DNA from: Priapulus caudatus
Lineage: Eukaryota; Priapulida; Priapulimorpha; Priapulimorphida; Priapulidae
Assembly: GCF_000485595.1 (NCBI RefSeq)
Contig: NW_014577065.1
Span: 176,210-226,845 of the forward strand
Direction: 5' to 3'
DNA: 50,636 nt
Positions 1 to 10,558 of the stretch are shown piece by piece. Every line of letters starts with the position of its first letter. The first letter of the stretch is position 1. A program made the translations under genes and the position numbers. The notes beneath the pieces were generated by a model, which saw only the letters and a program-made list of their open reading frames with translations, was not told the origin of the DNA and made no database searches.

Positions 1-660
1 ATCATATACATGCAGAAAAACTTACGTTATTACCGATCATACACCAAAACAACTGGCGCTTCTGTCTCTCTTGTTCTGAAGCGTTTGTTGAGTCCCACTT
101 AAGGGAAGCTGACGTCACTGCTCTCCGCCCCACACCAGATATTCGTAGGGCCGCCGATCTCGGGCCACCCCCCCCCGCGCAATTTGACTCACGCAATGGA
201 ATTAAAACTCGAAAATGAACTTATGAATATGACAAATCGAAAAATGAATTTGACAATGAAAATAAATTTGAAAATGAAAATGCAAAATAAATCTTGAAAT
301 GAATAATGAATTTGAAATGAAAGTGCAAAATGAATTTGAAAGAAAATGAAAAGAATTTGAAATCGAAAATGATTTGAACATGAAAATAAAATCTGAATTC
401 TGGAATTCGAAATGAATTTGAAAATAAAAATGATTTGACAATGAACAATCGCATATCTTGGAACATGAAACATGAATTTGGAATACAAAATGAATTCTCG
501 AAAATGAACAGATTTGCGAATAACCAAATGAATTAAACAATAAAACATAAAATATCCGTGAGCCATCTCGGCCACATACTCCAGATTGCTCGTATTCCGT
601 CCGCTCCTCTACATCAGCTGCTTGCTTCGCTTTCTTATTACGCTTCATTTACGTGTAGAT
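1..660 (+). mobile_element. Arm of a fold-back repeat, truncated by the window edge
   Basis: Positions 1-190 match the right arm of the palindromic element at 6165-6340 in the same orientation, including the shared blocks CAAAACAACTGGCG, GTTGAGTCCCACT and TGACGTCACT. From about 200 to 560 it continues into an AT-rich tail of degenerate GAATTTGAAAATGAAA-type tandem units, much longer than in the 6.3 kb copy. A second partial match to the CCATCTCGGCCAC block occurs near 560. Differences from the 6.3 kb copy are a mix of small insertions and substitutions. No coding capacity is credible: the minus-strand Phe/Ser-rich frames are translations of the tail. Confidence 0.75.
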
Positions 661-1480
661 GAAGAGTCAGCTGTCTTGTTGCACTTGATGGTTGCATGCA
701 CACCGACGACTAATGACCGATGTGAATCGTGATCGGTATCTGCAGATCTTCGCAAGCAATTCTAGAGCTAATTCGGAGCGAAATGGAGGCGCGACCGATC
801 GCTCAACATCAACAACAGTTTGATTTCTTGCGCAACATCGTCGCAAGGCGACCAGCAAATCGGCTACCGGGCATTGGCCAGCTGCACGTCTCCCGCAGAC
901 GTAGGGGCGATCATCGCTTTCTTACACAGCAACTTAGAACATCGCTGCTCGAGTTCATGGAAAAAGTCGCCAGGTCTGCGCTACGGCTTTATGGCCTAGG
1001 GACTCTCAGTCACCGTTTATAATTAAGGAGCCCGTCAAAGAATCGTTTATGAGCGTCCGATGCGAAAACGTATAATTCAGTCTCCATACAAAACGAATTC
1101 CTAGAGGTTTACTGCGAAACTAATAGGTATTCTGACGAGCATGAGACACCTGACATAATTATTCGACTTTTTTCAGCCGTACAACCATGCCGTATGTGTG
1201 CGCATCCGTTCGGAATGTCATGTAGGCACGTTTCTAATCGTAGTTCCTCACTATCTATGTCAGTCAGGAATTCATAATGCTAATTATCCCTAGTTCCTAC
1301 CATAGCTGTATCCCATACATGCCTAGTTCGGGCTGGCAGAGTAGAGAGTGCGTGATAGCAATTATCGCGTTAGTGTAGTTTAATCTGTCTAGGTATAAAC
1401 ATTAGGCTTCAAGCTTAGGGTCAGGTTTCGGGTTGAATTATGGTTCATCGTTAAGGCTGAGACGTTAGATTAACGGTTCA
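661..1480. other. No recognised gene
   Basis: Mixed-composition sequence with short open frames on both strands, the longest being + 729-1022 and - 667-858. None has a recognisable domain, convincing splice sites or a polyadenylation context. Confidence 0.4.
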
Positions 1481-1589
1481 ACGATTATGCGTATGCTGGT
1501 AATGCCCGTACACTCTCTCATTGCTATGCGTCAGGTTGTCGGCCTAGCGCCTCATGCAATCCAATCTCTCGCAGTGGGCTCACACTGTA

Positions 1590-1800
1590 CCGCACACGCA
1601 CACACAACACGCGCGCCGCGACCGACAGGCGCGCCGCACAACGCACGCATACCAACTCACCCCGCAACGCACGCACACGCAATACGCAGCCATTGAACAC
1701 ACACACACACCACACACACACACGCACACACACACACAACACAGAGCACACCACCATCGTCACGCTTGCGATCTCGTTGTGTGCGTGTGAGTATCGTGCA
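1590..1800. repeat. CA-rich microsatellite
   Basis: Interrupted (CA)n and (CACG)n runs, densest at 1698-1745. Open frames here on both strands (His/Thr-rich on +, Cys/Val-rich on -) are repeat translations. Confidence 0.9.
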
Positions 1801-1839
1801 GCAAGGTGCGGGGTGCGGGCCGAGGTATGACTCGCCGCT

Positions 1840-2240
1840 GAGCGCTACGCGACCTGCCTGCCGGCATCCGCTGCGCAACGGGCGCGTGTAACGAGCGCGT
1901 AACGGCCCACCAGACTGCGCCGCTGCTCGATTTCACGAGCTCTGAGCGATACTCTCGCGAGCGACGGTCTTAAACGCGCGCATCGATTCGCCGGCCGCGT
2001 CGGCGTCGGGTGTCGGCGCCTGTGACCGCGCCGTGCTCCGCGTCGTCCGGCCAGCTGGTGGTGTGAACCACGGTCGCTGCGATCGGCGCAAGAGGACGAG
2101 CGTTCATCTTAACGTGCTGTGACGTGTGGCGTGTACTTATCGCTGGCGCGGATGGAAGAGTGCAGACGCGGCGCTGCGGCGGGCCAGACCTATGCAGCCC
2201 TCGCTCCGGTCACTAGGCCATGCAGGTAGAGCCGCTATGT
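1840..2240. other. GC- and CpG-rich stretch, possible CpG island or unidentified exon
   Basis: About 400 bp distinctly richer in CG dinucleotides than its neighbours. A frame open from a TAA near 2111 ends at a donor-like CAG|GTAGAG near 2224. The predicted peptide (Arg/Ala-rich) is not one I recognise, so an exon is only a possibility. Confidence 0.25.
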
Positions 2241-2259
2241 GTATACGCGCCGCGCCTAG

Positions 2260-2660
2260 CATATCATACTGCTACAACACTTACACTCAACATTATAACT
2301 CCACTTCTACACATTTACTATACTTACACTACCATTACACTACATTACACTATCATTATACTCCCATTAACCCAACATTCTACTATACTTACCCTACCAT
2401 CTAGTTATACTACATTACACTCACATTACACTTACACTTATACTATATTACAGCTACTTTCAGCATGTACATTATAACTACCATTATAACTATCCTGAAT
2501 ACCTATATTAACTACATAACCACAAATTATACTACAGTTTACTATTATGAGCACTACATTCAACACTACATATTCACACCTACATCACACTAGCATTACC
2601 TAACTCACACTACATTAATACTTACATTACACTACATTGAAGCAACCGCACACGACCGAA
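2260..2660. repeat. Degenerate CATTACACTA-type tandem repeat
   Basis: Irregular units built from CATTACACTA / CTTACACTA, with Tyr/Thr/His-rich translations in all frames. The units are not phase-locked, so this looks like an old, slipped microsatellite. Confidence 0.8.
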
Positions 2661-3035
2661 ACCGCAGCGCGCCCACCGCACTACAGCCACAACCAACACA
2701 GAACACACACCACACCACACACACTTACAACTAAAGCTACTTCACTACTATGTTAAGATATACTAAGCTACTATATATAGTACGAGCTATAGTACTAAGC
2801 TAGATACACTTTCTATAGCCAAACCACAAGTACTATGTGTATAGCGTATATATGATACTGTAAGTGTAATATAAAGTATTATAAGTAAATGAACTGAGGC
2901 TATCTCCTACATAAATGGCCAGATCTGTCTGTCTGTCTGTCCGTCTATTTTCTCGATACCCGTAAGAGGTACTCCCCCAACACCATATATATTCTGAATC
3001 AGCATGACACGACCAACATTTTAGGCCAAAACAAT
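2661..3035. other. Non-coding stretch before the Helitron remnant
   Basis: Contains CA runs, an AT-rich palindromic patch near 2757-2800 and a (TCTG)n run at 2928-2942. It may include the undetected left side of the Helitron, but I see no Rep (HUH) coding sequence and no clear 5' TC terminus. Confidence 0.35.
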
Positions 3036-4485
3036 TTGACCAACAAATTTGACAAAAAAAAATTGACAAAAAAAACGCAGCGGCCTCTTCTTCCTCGACG
3101 CTCCTGGCGGAACAGGCAAGACCTTCGTTACCAACCTTCTTTTGGCCAAGGTCAGGCAGACGAGGAAGATTGCCCTGGCAGTTGCTTCAAGCGGCATTGC
3201 TGCCACCCTGCTGGACGGAGGGCGCACTGCTCACTCGGCCTTCAAGCTGCCATTCAACATGGCAAAGCGGTAAAATCCAACCTGCAACATCAGCCGTGGC
3301 TCCATAAAGGCCAAGTTGTTCCAAGAGTGCAAGCTCATCATCTGGGACGAGGCAACCATGAGCCACAAAGGTGCCTTTGAAGCACTCGACAACACCCTAC
3401 AAGACCTTCGGCACAACACACACGTCATGGGAGGTGTGACTGTCCTGCTCTCAGGCGACTTTCGCCAAACCTTGCCAGTCATCGCCAAAGGAACAAGAGC
3501 AGATGCTGTCAATGCCTGCATCAAGTCGTCGTACCTCTGGAGCAAGGTGAACCGCCACAGCCTGAACACCAACATCAGGGTGCAGCTCAGCGGCGATGAA
3601 GAAGCTGGCCGCTTTTCTCAGCAACTGCTGGAGGTCGGCAACGGCAGACTCACCACCACAGCTGATGGCCAAGTCAAGCTGCCATTCGGCAAAGCAGCAG
3701 CGGACATCACCCAGCTCATGACCAAAGTCTTCCCAAACATCCACCTCCGCTACCAAGACCAAGACTGGCTGAGCAAGCGAGCCATCCTTCCTCCCAAGAA
3801 TTTGCCCGTGGATGACATCAACGCCCAGCTGCTGGAGCAACTGCCTGGCGACCCAACGAGCTACAAGTCGATGGACAGAGTTCCTGATCCTGACCAGGTC
3901 GTGCACTATCCGGTCTCTCAACAGCCTGGTGCCCTCAGGTCTGCCACCACACAACTTGGTGCTCAAGGTCGGCGCGCCCATATTGCGCAACCTGGATGCT
4001 CCCAAGCTCTGCAACGGCACAAGGCTCACAGTGAAGCAGCTCATGCCCAGAGTCATCGAAGCCAAAATCATGACCAGCTAGGGCGAAAATGTCTTCATCC
4101 CAAGGATCCCGCTCATCCCATCAGAGCTGCCATTTCAGTTCAAGAGGCTGCAGTTTCCAGTCAAGCTGAGCTTTGCCATGTCCTTTAACAAGGCCCAGGG
4201 CCAGTCCCTCAAGGCGGTTGGACTCAACCTCAGTGAGCCAGTGTTCTCCCATGGCTAGCTCTATGTGGGGTGCTCCAGGGTGGGTAACCCAAACAACCTC
4301 TACATCCTCTCTCAAGATGGCAAGACCAAGAATGTTGTGTACCAAGAAGCGCTGCAGAACTGAACAGAAGTGAAATTCTTGGGACAGATTTGTAAAATCC
4401 GAATAAGATCAGTACAGCCGTGATGGCAGACTAAATTCTAGCTCTTTTCTCCTTTATCCCGGGCATCGCCGGGGAGCCCAGCTAG
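3036..4485 (+). mobile_element. Truncated Helitron, 3' portion with terminal hairpin and CTAG
   Basis: A broken PIF1-type helicase gene (3079-4363) is followed 100 bp later by a GC-rich hairpin (about 4459-4479, arms around GGGC...GCCC) and then CTAG at 4482-4485 with a T next to it. Helitrons characteristically end in a short hairpin followed by CTRR and insert between A and T. The left end is not defined: no HUH Rep domain is present in the roughly 3 kb upstream, so this copy is 5'-truncated or the Rep part was lost. Several in-frame stops show it is inactive. Confidence 0.85.
3079..4363 (+). pseudogene. Helitron PIF1-like DNA helicase, disrupted
   Basis: The product would be the superfamily 1B helicase domain of the Helitron RepHel protein, which unwinds DNA during rolling-circle transposition. 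Visible motifs in order: Walker A GGTGKT (3106-3123), SSGIAATLL, Walker B WDEATMSH (about 3343-3366), the motif III-like SGDFRQTLPV (about 3451-3480), CNGTRL, and C-terminal FNKAQGQSL with LYVGCSR. The frame is broken by TAA at 3271, a frameshift between about 3900 and 3925, TAG at 4079 and TAG at 4257; it ends at TGA 4361-4363. Each break is bridged by well-conserved sequence in the expected order, so this is a decayed or error-bearing copy rather than several genes. The N-terminal Rep nuclease half is absent. Confidence 0.9.
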
Positions 4486-5080
4486 TACACCTATACAACG
4501 CGAGGTCATGCGGATGCGTTCATCCTCCCGCGCGCATATATACACGCACAGGCGAGCACGCACGCATAGCAATGCACACGTGCATGCAGAGGAACGCGCT
4601 TTCATACGGGAATGCGCGCACAGACGCGCGCGAACACATGCCCGTACGCAAATGCCATCGGTCGCCCTGCCTCGTTTGAAGCGCATAGTTCGAGTGGCAA
4701 GGCGGATGATGATAAGATGAAATACGTAAGTTTTAACAGTTGCATGTAGTGGCCTCTGGGAAGTTGAAAAGATTGAAGAAATTGCCATTCGATATGGTCG
4801 CTGTGCAGTTTTGGACTTATTATTTCGTGAGTACGTGCTTCTATGACGGCGGAGTGTGGCTCTCGCATATCAGCGCAAAAATTATCAATTTAAAGTAAGA
4901 GCTAAATTGTTGCCTATTTGTGCGATTCTATTACGAAGAAATGACGCGCAGAACAGTTTGGTGTGAATATGTTTTTGTGTCAATTAAAATTGTCAGAGGG
5001 ATGAACGGTTCATCAGAAGAAGAATATGGCGAATAATTTTTTTCTTTTTATTATCTGAACAAATTTGTCATTATTAACCC
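4486..5080. other. No gene seen
   Basis: CA/CG-rich microsatellite-like sequence to about 4660, then ordinary AT-rich sequence. Open frames on both strands at 4438-4868 overlap the low-complexity part and carry no recognisable domain. Confidence 0.45.

Positions 5081-5081
<1 letters not shown>

Positions 5082-5115
<34 letters not shown>
5082..5115. repeat. (TA)n microsatellite at the left edge of the palindrome
   Basis: About 15 TA units directly precede the left arm. A shorter TA tract (6383-6399) follows the right arm, so the palindrome sits inside TA-repeat DNA or has TA-rich termini. Confidence 0.9.
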
Positions 5116-6382
5116 CAAATTCATTTTCATTTCAAATTCATTTTCATTTCAAATTCATTTTCATTCCAAATTCATTTACGAGAACAAATCGCGGTGGCCG
5201 AGATGGCTACGGATATTGGTGGGGGCGGAGTGACGTCACTTCCCCTTAGTGGGACTCAACCACTCAACAAACCTTCAAAACAAGAGAACAAACGCCAGTT
5301 GTTTTGGTTTATGATCGGTAGATAAGTAAGATGAAAAACACATTTTACTCATTAATATAACATATAATATTACTATAATTGCAATTCTTTGTGTAAATGT
5401 GTTATTTTCATCTTCATTTTAAAGTTATGAGAGGGTCTCGGCTCTCGTAATACGACATACGTACGTACGTACGTACGTACTGCCTACTGCCGTACTGCCA
5501 CTACTGGTACTATATCCCTTCGCTCCGTCGCAGGAGCGTGTGTGTGTGCGTGCGCCTTTGCGTGTGCGCGCGCCGTGTGCATATGCGTGTGCGTGCGTGC
5601 GCGCGTGTGTGTGTGTGCGTGTGCGTGTGTGCGCGCCGTGTGCCTATGCGGCGTTTGCTAGATGTTAGCAACACGAGGTCGCGATAACCACATCACACGT
5701 TTGCTCTAGACTGGTCTTCACCGCCAGCACCACTCAGAAGCTCGCTATGCTAGATGGCACGATAGCAACCAAACATGTGTCTGTGGTTGAGTCCCGCGGC
5801 TCACGTGTGATGTGGTTATCGCGTCCTCGTGTTGCTAACAGTAAGCAAACGCCGCATAGGCACACGGCGCGCACACACACACACGCACACACACACACGC
5901 GCGCACGAACGCACACGCATATGCACACGGCGCGCGCACACGCAAAGGCGCACGCACACACACACACGCTCCTGCGACGGAGCGAAGGGCTGTAGTACTA
6001 GTACGGCAGTAGGCAGTGCGTACGTACGTACGTACCTATGTCGTATTACGAGAGCCGAGACCCTCTCATAACTTTAAGATGAAGATGAAAATAACACATT
6101 TACACAAAGAATTGCAATTATAGTGATATTATGTTATATTAATGAGTAAAATGTGTGTTTTTCATGGAATATACATCAGAAAAACTTACTTATCTACCGA
6201 TCATAAACCAAAACAACTGGCGTTTGTTCTCTTGTTTTGAAGGTTTGTTGAGTCCCACTAAGGGGAAGTGACGTCACTCCGCCCCCACCAATATTCGTAG
6301 CCATCTCGGCCACCGCGATTTGTTCTCGCAAATGAATTTAAAATGAAAATGAATTTGAAATGAAAATGAAAATGAATTTGAA
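5116..6382. mobile_element. Long palindromic (fold-back) element
   Basis: The left arm, 5116-5701, is the reverse complement of the right arm, about 5803-6382, with a 101-bp unpaired centre. Read from outside in, each arm has AAATTCATTTTCATT tandem units, a GTGACGTCACTTCC block, AT-rich sequence, a run of ACGT units, and a GT/GC microsatellite that is mirrored in order on the other side. Arms differ by indels; for example the right arm has about 20 extra bases near 6160-6180, which also occur in the copy at window position 1. No open frame spans the element, so it is probably a non-autonomous fold-back transposon. Confidence 0.88.
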
Positions 6383-6399
6383 ATATATATAATATATAT

Positions 6400-7094
6400 C
6401 TTTGCCACGCAGTCGTGTGGGGTAGGGTGGGGGAATAGTGCAATACACTGAATCTGTGGTCAGAGAAGCTAGCCGTGAAATCCGAACCGATGCTCGCGTC
6501 GTCACGCTTTCAGTGTTGCTACGTCATGCATTAGAAAATTAGAGTTCTTCTAATCTTTTTTCGAACTATAGTACAGGCTGTAAGATCTAGGCAGCCGGTC
6601 GCGTAGACGGGCCCGACTGCGTCTCGAGAGACATTGCTATAGATTTGTGCAATGTCGCGTGCTAGTCTAAGCTCTATATCGAGATGGTTACATCGGCGTT
6701 TTCACACAGATACCCGACGAAACGTCATAGTCGCGATGCGTAAACAATGAATTGATAGAATTTGGCCACCGGACGGAGTTTGCGGCAGCTTTACTTCTAG
6801 TCACGATTGTAGTTTACGTGTAACGACGAATTTAAGAAGAGAACAACTAGATGCGAAGGTAGAATCTTTCCTCTGCATCCGCTCGTCGCATATGGGTTTG
6901 CTATCTGTGAAAATACGTGTCACGTAAGTGTGTGTACGCCCGCAAAGCGAGCGTGGAAAACGTGGCTGTGACGGCCGCGCTTGGTCGCGTCTGTAGCGAG
7001 GCGGGCCGGGCATGGCTGCCTTCAATGTCATTGAAGGCATGTTGATGTTCATGAAGTTCATCAATACACGTTGATGCCCGTAGATACGCTACAG
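6400..7094. other. No gene seen; probably SETD3 intron
   Basis: Ordinary mixed-composition sequence ending at the acceptor of the SETD3 exon. No upstream SETD3 exon (SET domain) was recognised here or anywhere upstream in the window. Confidence 0.4.
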
Positions 7095-7232
7095 CTGTGG
7101 CTGGACTGTGAGAACCTTGCGCTGCTGAAGGAGGCAGGAGCTCTGCATGACGTTGAGGTCTTCCGAAAGGCGTGGACGTTCATAGAGACCAGGCTGGCTT
7201 TGATACTCCGGCAGTACCCGACAACGCTGCAG
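7095..7232 (+). CDS. SETD3: SETD3 penultimate coding exon (part of the substrate-binding domain)
   Basis: SETD3 is the SET-domain methyltransferase that N-methylates a conserved actin histidine; its C-terminal half is a Rubisco-LSMT-type substrate-binding domain. This exon encodes 46 residues including RKAWTFIETRLALILRQYPTT, matching the family's helical segment of the type 'LWTFLEDRASLLL..Y.TT'. The acceptor is inferred at CTACAG (7089-7094). The donor CTGCAG|GTAATA at 7231/7233 is clear. It joins in phase 0 to the exon at 10559, giving ...YPTTLQ|EDKAKLKD, which reads through the family's conserved TT..EDK junction. The SET domain and N terminus must lie upstream of the window or in unrecognised exons. 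The acceptor choice is the least certain part. Confidence 0.82.
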
Positions 7233-8959
7233 GTAATAATAACACTGCTTGACGTATCCCCGTAGCCTCGCCGCAAAGCGTGTGATACTATATACCTATG
7301 CAGTGATGTTGCGTGCATGTGCGCATGTCTTCTACAATCCCGCAGGTAGGTTTGATTGTTAATGACATGACAGGGCGTGGTTGCTACCGTTAGCGGATGA
7401 CCGGCTTTGTAGTGAACAACACTCGTGAGTTTCATTGTCTACCTATTGAATAATTGTACAGAGCTGGGTATTATGTTGACGCTTTGGTTGCCCCGCTCCC
7501 CGTGACACAAACACGTCACGACTGCGCACACAAACGAGGTGTCCGTGCACGCACACATACACGCACGCACGCGTATACGTACGCGTGCGCGCCCGCATAC
7601 ACAAAACGGCCGTTATATTATACCGTTTTATTCAAATAACTTAACATTCGTAATGATTATAAACAGTGACATGAGCATGAGAAGAAAATCATCGCAAAAT
7701 TATCTCGAAACCTTTCTGAAATCTTGCTCGCGACGTTCAATCAACACATTCTCCCCTTAATCAATCGTGATTGCACTGTGTTGCCGCAGAATGATAAAAA
7801 GATTCGGCATTGATTTCTCTTTTGATATATCTGGCTGCGATGCGAAGAGTTCTTCCGTCTAGAGCAAATGCAACGATTTTCATGGGAATTCTGACGCGGA
7901 TTCTCGATTTGTCTGTCCGCGCTACATGCCTCAGATTCTTTGAGAGCAATGCTTCTGTGCAGGGCAATCAGCGGCTGCGGAGAGCAGGCGGTTCTCTAGC
8001 CGTGGTCACTATAAATTTGTTGCCGTTGCCAACGGACGTGCAGCAGAATTTGAAATTTGGAAATCGGGTTATCGGAAGACACGCGAAATTGAATACATTG
8101 TGTACGAATATGAAGCAATTGCGCTGATTGACCAGAGGGTTAATGTTGGTCGTACATCGGGCAAATATATTTATGTTTCTATCACAGATGACGGTTGTCG
8201 TAGATTCAATCCTCCTGGAGGGTTAAAACCGGCGTGACTGCCACACGACGGTTAGCTGCCGATTTCACAGCCAGCAGCCAGTGTTAGCTGTCGAAACTGC
8301 AGCTAGTTTTCGTAATCTCGAGTTGCGAAGACGCGAATCATCGCTAAATAATTTCGATGTTTTTTATTATATTACCTTTTTCATCGTCTTATTATCATTA
8401 GTTGAAATCAAAATTTAGCATGACTGCCCCCGAGGGCAGTTTTTGTATCGTTTTGTTAAATAAGTAAATAACGGGTGTTATAGATGTTAACGTTATGTTG
8501 CTATCAGATATAATGACATCCTGGAAGCAATGTCTTGCCTAGGGACACACGAGATGTTGCTCCATGCTAGTTATCACAGCTCGCGTTGCCAACTGTAGTA
8601 AATCAGGATAAGGCGCCTTTCTGAATGCCATAACTGTAGTGAACGGGAGTGGGAGTCGAGACCCTGCTCCTAAAACTGAAGTTCTAAGAGATAACCATTA
8701 TGCCGCCGCAGCCCGCCCCCCTTTCTCGGCCTGTCACTCTTAATTTGTCTAACTTTATGTCTAGCCAAGGACAAGTCTAGAGGATAGCAATCGCAACGGT
8801 TTCATGCAGATATCGGTACACGATGGGTTAGTTGCTCAGCTTGACTAATCCATCATAGGGTGTTGCATCAGTAAAGTCTGTGCAAACAGCAGTGACATGA
8901 GAGGGAAGAACAGGAGCGGACCGCTGCGGACCTTTATGATGCATGCCGGTCGTCATGTT

Positions 8960-8996
8960 CACGTGATTGGCTGCACGGGGCGGGCAAATTTATAGG
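8960..8996 (+). promoter_or_regulatory. Promoter-like cluster: E-box, CCAAT, GC box, TATA-like
   Basis: In 37 bp the sequence shows CACGTG (8960-8965), ATTGG (inverted CCAAT, 8966-8970), GGGGCGGG (8977-8984) and TTTATAG (about 8988-8994), in the order expected of a core promoter on the + strand. No coding exon directly downstream was recognised except the SETD3 terminal exon 1.5 kb away, so it could serve an internal start, an unseen transcript, or be chance. Confidence 0.35.
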
Positions 8997-9925
8997 ACGG
9001 AACTATCCTGTTGCGAAGGCAGGCAACGCAATATTATATACATTCATTACTCATTTCACTATTTTATACGCTAGACTATCTACACATGCCTATTTCTGTT
9101 TCCTAGTATTGCTCCCCTGACGCAAAACTATTATTATGAATTATATTATTATTATTATTATTATTAAATGATCGCAAAACTATTATTATGAAGTTGCTGG
9201 TTCATTTATGTATAACTCGATTTAAAGTTAAGCGTGTGTATAATATTTTCAAGGCTATGCCAACAGGCGATGATGAATTCCTAATGCGAAATGAGGAACC
9301 TTTTTCCCGAAGTTTTAAAAATGGGGTTGCAGACATAGCAATGCAGACGCGCTGATGTCCACACGATATCATGAGAAACTCGTGTGCATGTATTGCTGTT
9401 GCATTCCGCCAAATCATGCCGTGTGTAAAATCTGATGGAAGACCTATCGATTTTAAACTGAAATGATGTCAGGTTGGGGTAATCGCTTTCGAGTCTCGTT
9501 AGCGTTTGCCCATGTTTCTTTTCTTATCAAAATAGCAGCCAGTGCTTCAATTCTCTATAACTGTTTCATCTTTTATTATCGCAGCGTTTCTTTTAAGTTG
9601 GCTTTATAGAACGACTTCAAGGCGCGCTGATGAAGCTCGCGTGACCGCCTTCTGATCTATGTTTTCTTATCTGATTACTTTCGGAGTCATACAGAATATA
9701 TATATAATAGCTCTGATAAGAATAGCTGTGTTTCCACCGATACCAATGTTTATAGCTGCATGTGTGGCGTGTGTACCCCGCGCGGGTGTGTAGCTTTCGC
9801 GAGCTTCCATATTCCATCATGGGTCTTATCGCGTGTGCGCAGGGGAGTAGCTGGCCAGGCCGAAAGGGGTCAGCGGGACAGTTGGCTGGCAGGGCAGGTG
9901 GGCAGATGGACGGACCCACGGACGC

Positions 9926-9927
<2 letters not shown>

Positions 9928-9956
<29 letters not shown>

Positions 9957-10175
9957 GGGAGGAATGAAGGCAGACAGACAGACAGTCAGACAGACAGGCA
10001 GACAAACAGGCGAGAAGGAAGGCAGGCAGGCAGGCAGTCCGGCAGACAGACAGTCAGATAGGCTGACAGACAGTCAGATAGGCTGACAGACAAATAGACA
10101 GACAGACACTCACAGTCAGATAGACTGACAGACAAATAGACAGACAGACAGGCTGACAGACAGACAGCCAGGTGA
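9928..10175. repeat. (CAGA)n-rich microsatellite
   Basis: Long interrupted run of CAGA/GACA tetramers with larger duplicated blocks such as CAGATAGGCTGACAGACAGT. Gln/Thr/Asp/Arg-rich open frames across it are repeat translations. Confidence 0.92.
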
Positions 10176-10354
10176 ATTAGCGGATGTACCTAATGACCGC
10201 AATATGAAGGCTCATCAGATCGACAAAGACCTATCACATAGACGGTTAGACGGACACACGAACGAAAATACGGACAGGATTATTGTATAACTATTATATG
10301 ACTGTATTATATCGCCAGTATATGTATCAATGCGTATATAGGGCGATGTAGCAT

Positions 10355-10504
10355 GGTATACATAGCGAACGTCTCTCCCTCTACATTGCGCTTTGGCATG
10401 GGCATTTCTAGCAGGCCGCATAGTGCGCGTGTTATGCGTCATTGCCCTTTCTTGCCTATGCGCAATGTAGACGGGGAACGTTTGCCACGGGGAGGATGTA
10501 TACC
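10355..10504. mobile_element. Small MITE-like inverted repeat just upstream of the SETD3 last exon
   Basis: The left arm 10355-10391 (GGTATACAT...CTACATTGCGC) pairs imperfectly with the right arm 10459-10504 (GCGCAATGTAG...ATGTATACC). Total about 150 bp, non-coding, ending 54 bp before the splice acceptor. No clear target-site duplication was found. Confidence 0.55.
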
Positions 10505-10558
10505 ACACTACAGTGCCACTCGCGCGGACTCGCTGCTTATTTCGCTATGCTGATGCAG

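Larger units (their letters stand above)
7233..10558 (+). other. SETD3: SETD3 last intron
   Basis: Begins GTAATA and ends TGATGCAG. It holds a CA/CG-rich patch (7540-7600), a short GC hairpin (8424-8446), a promoter-like motif cluster (8960-8996), a 20-bp direct repeat of CGCAAAACTATTATTATGAA (9122 and 9174), a (CAGA)n microsatellite (9928-10175) and a small inverted-repeat element (10355-10504). The 105-codon frame at 7810-8127 has no recognisable domain and lies inside the intron. Confidence 0.75.

Noticed and set aside
729-1022. 97-codon + frame as a possible SETD3 upstream exon
   Set aside because: No similarity to SET-domain motifs and no consistent splice sites.
2126-2404. 92-codon + frame starting in the GC-rich block
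   Set aside because: Second half is the CATTACACTA repeat; the first half has only a weak exon hint.
5190-5230. TGGCCGAGATGG resembling a tRNA A-box, suggesting a tRNA-derived SINE
   Set aside because: No B-box at proper spacing on the same strand and no cloverleaf; it is part of the fold-back arm.
8424-8446. Hairpin followed by TTTTT resembling a Rho-independent terminator
   Set aside because: Bacterial terminators do not apply here; it is a short GC hairpin within the SETD3 intron.
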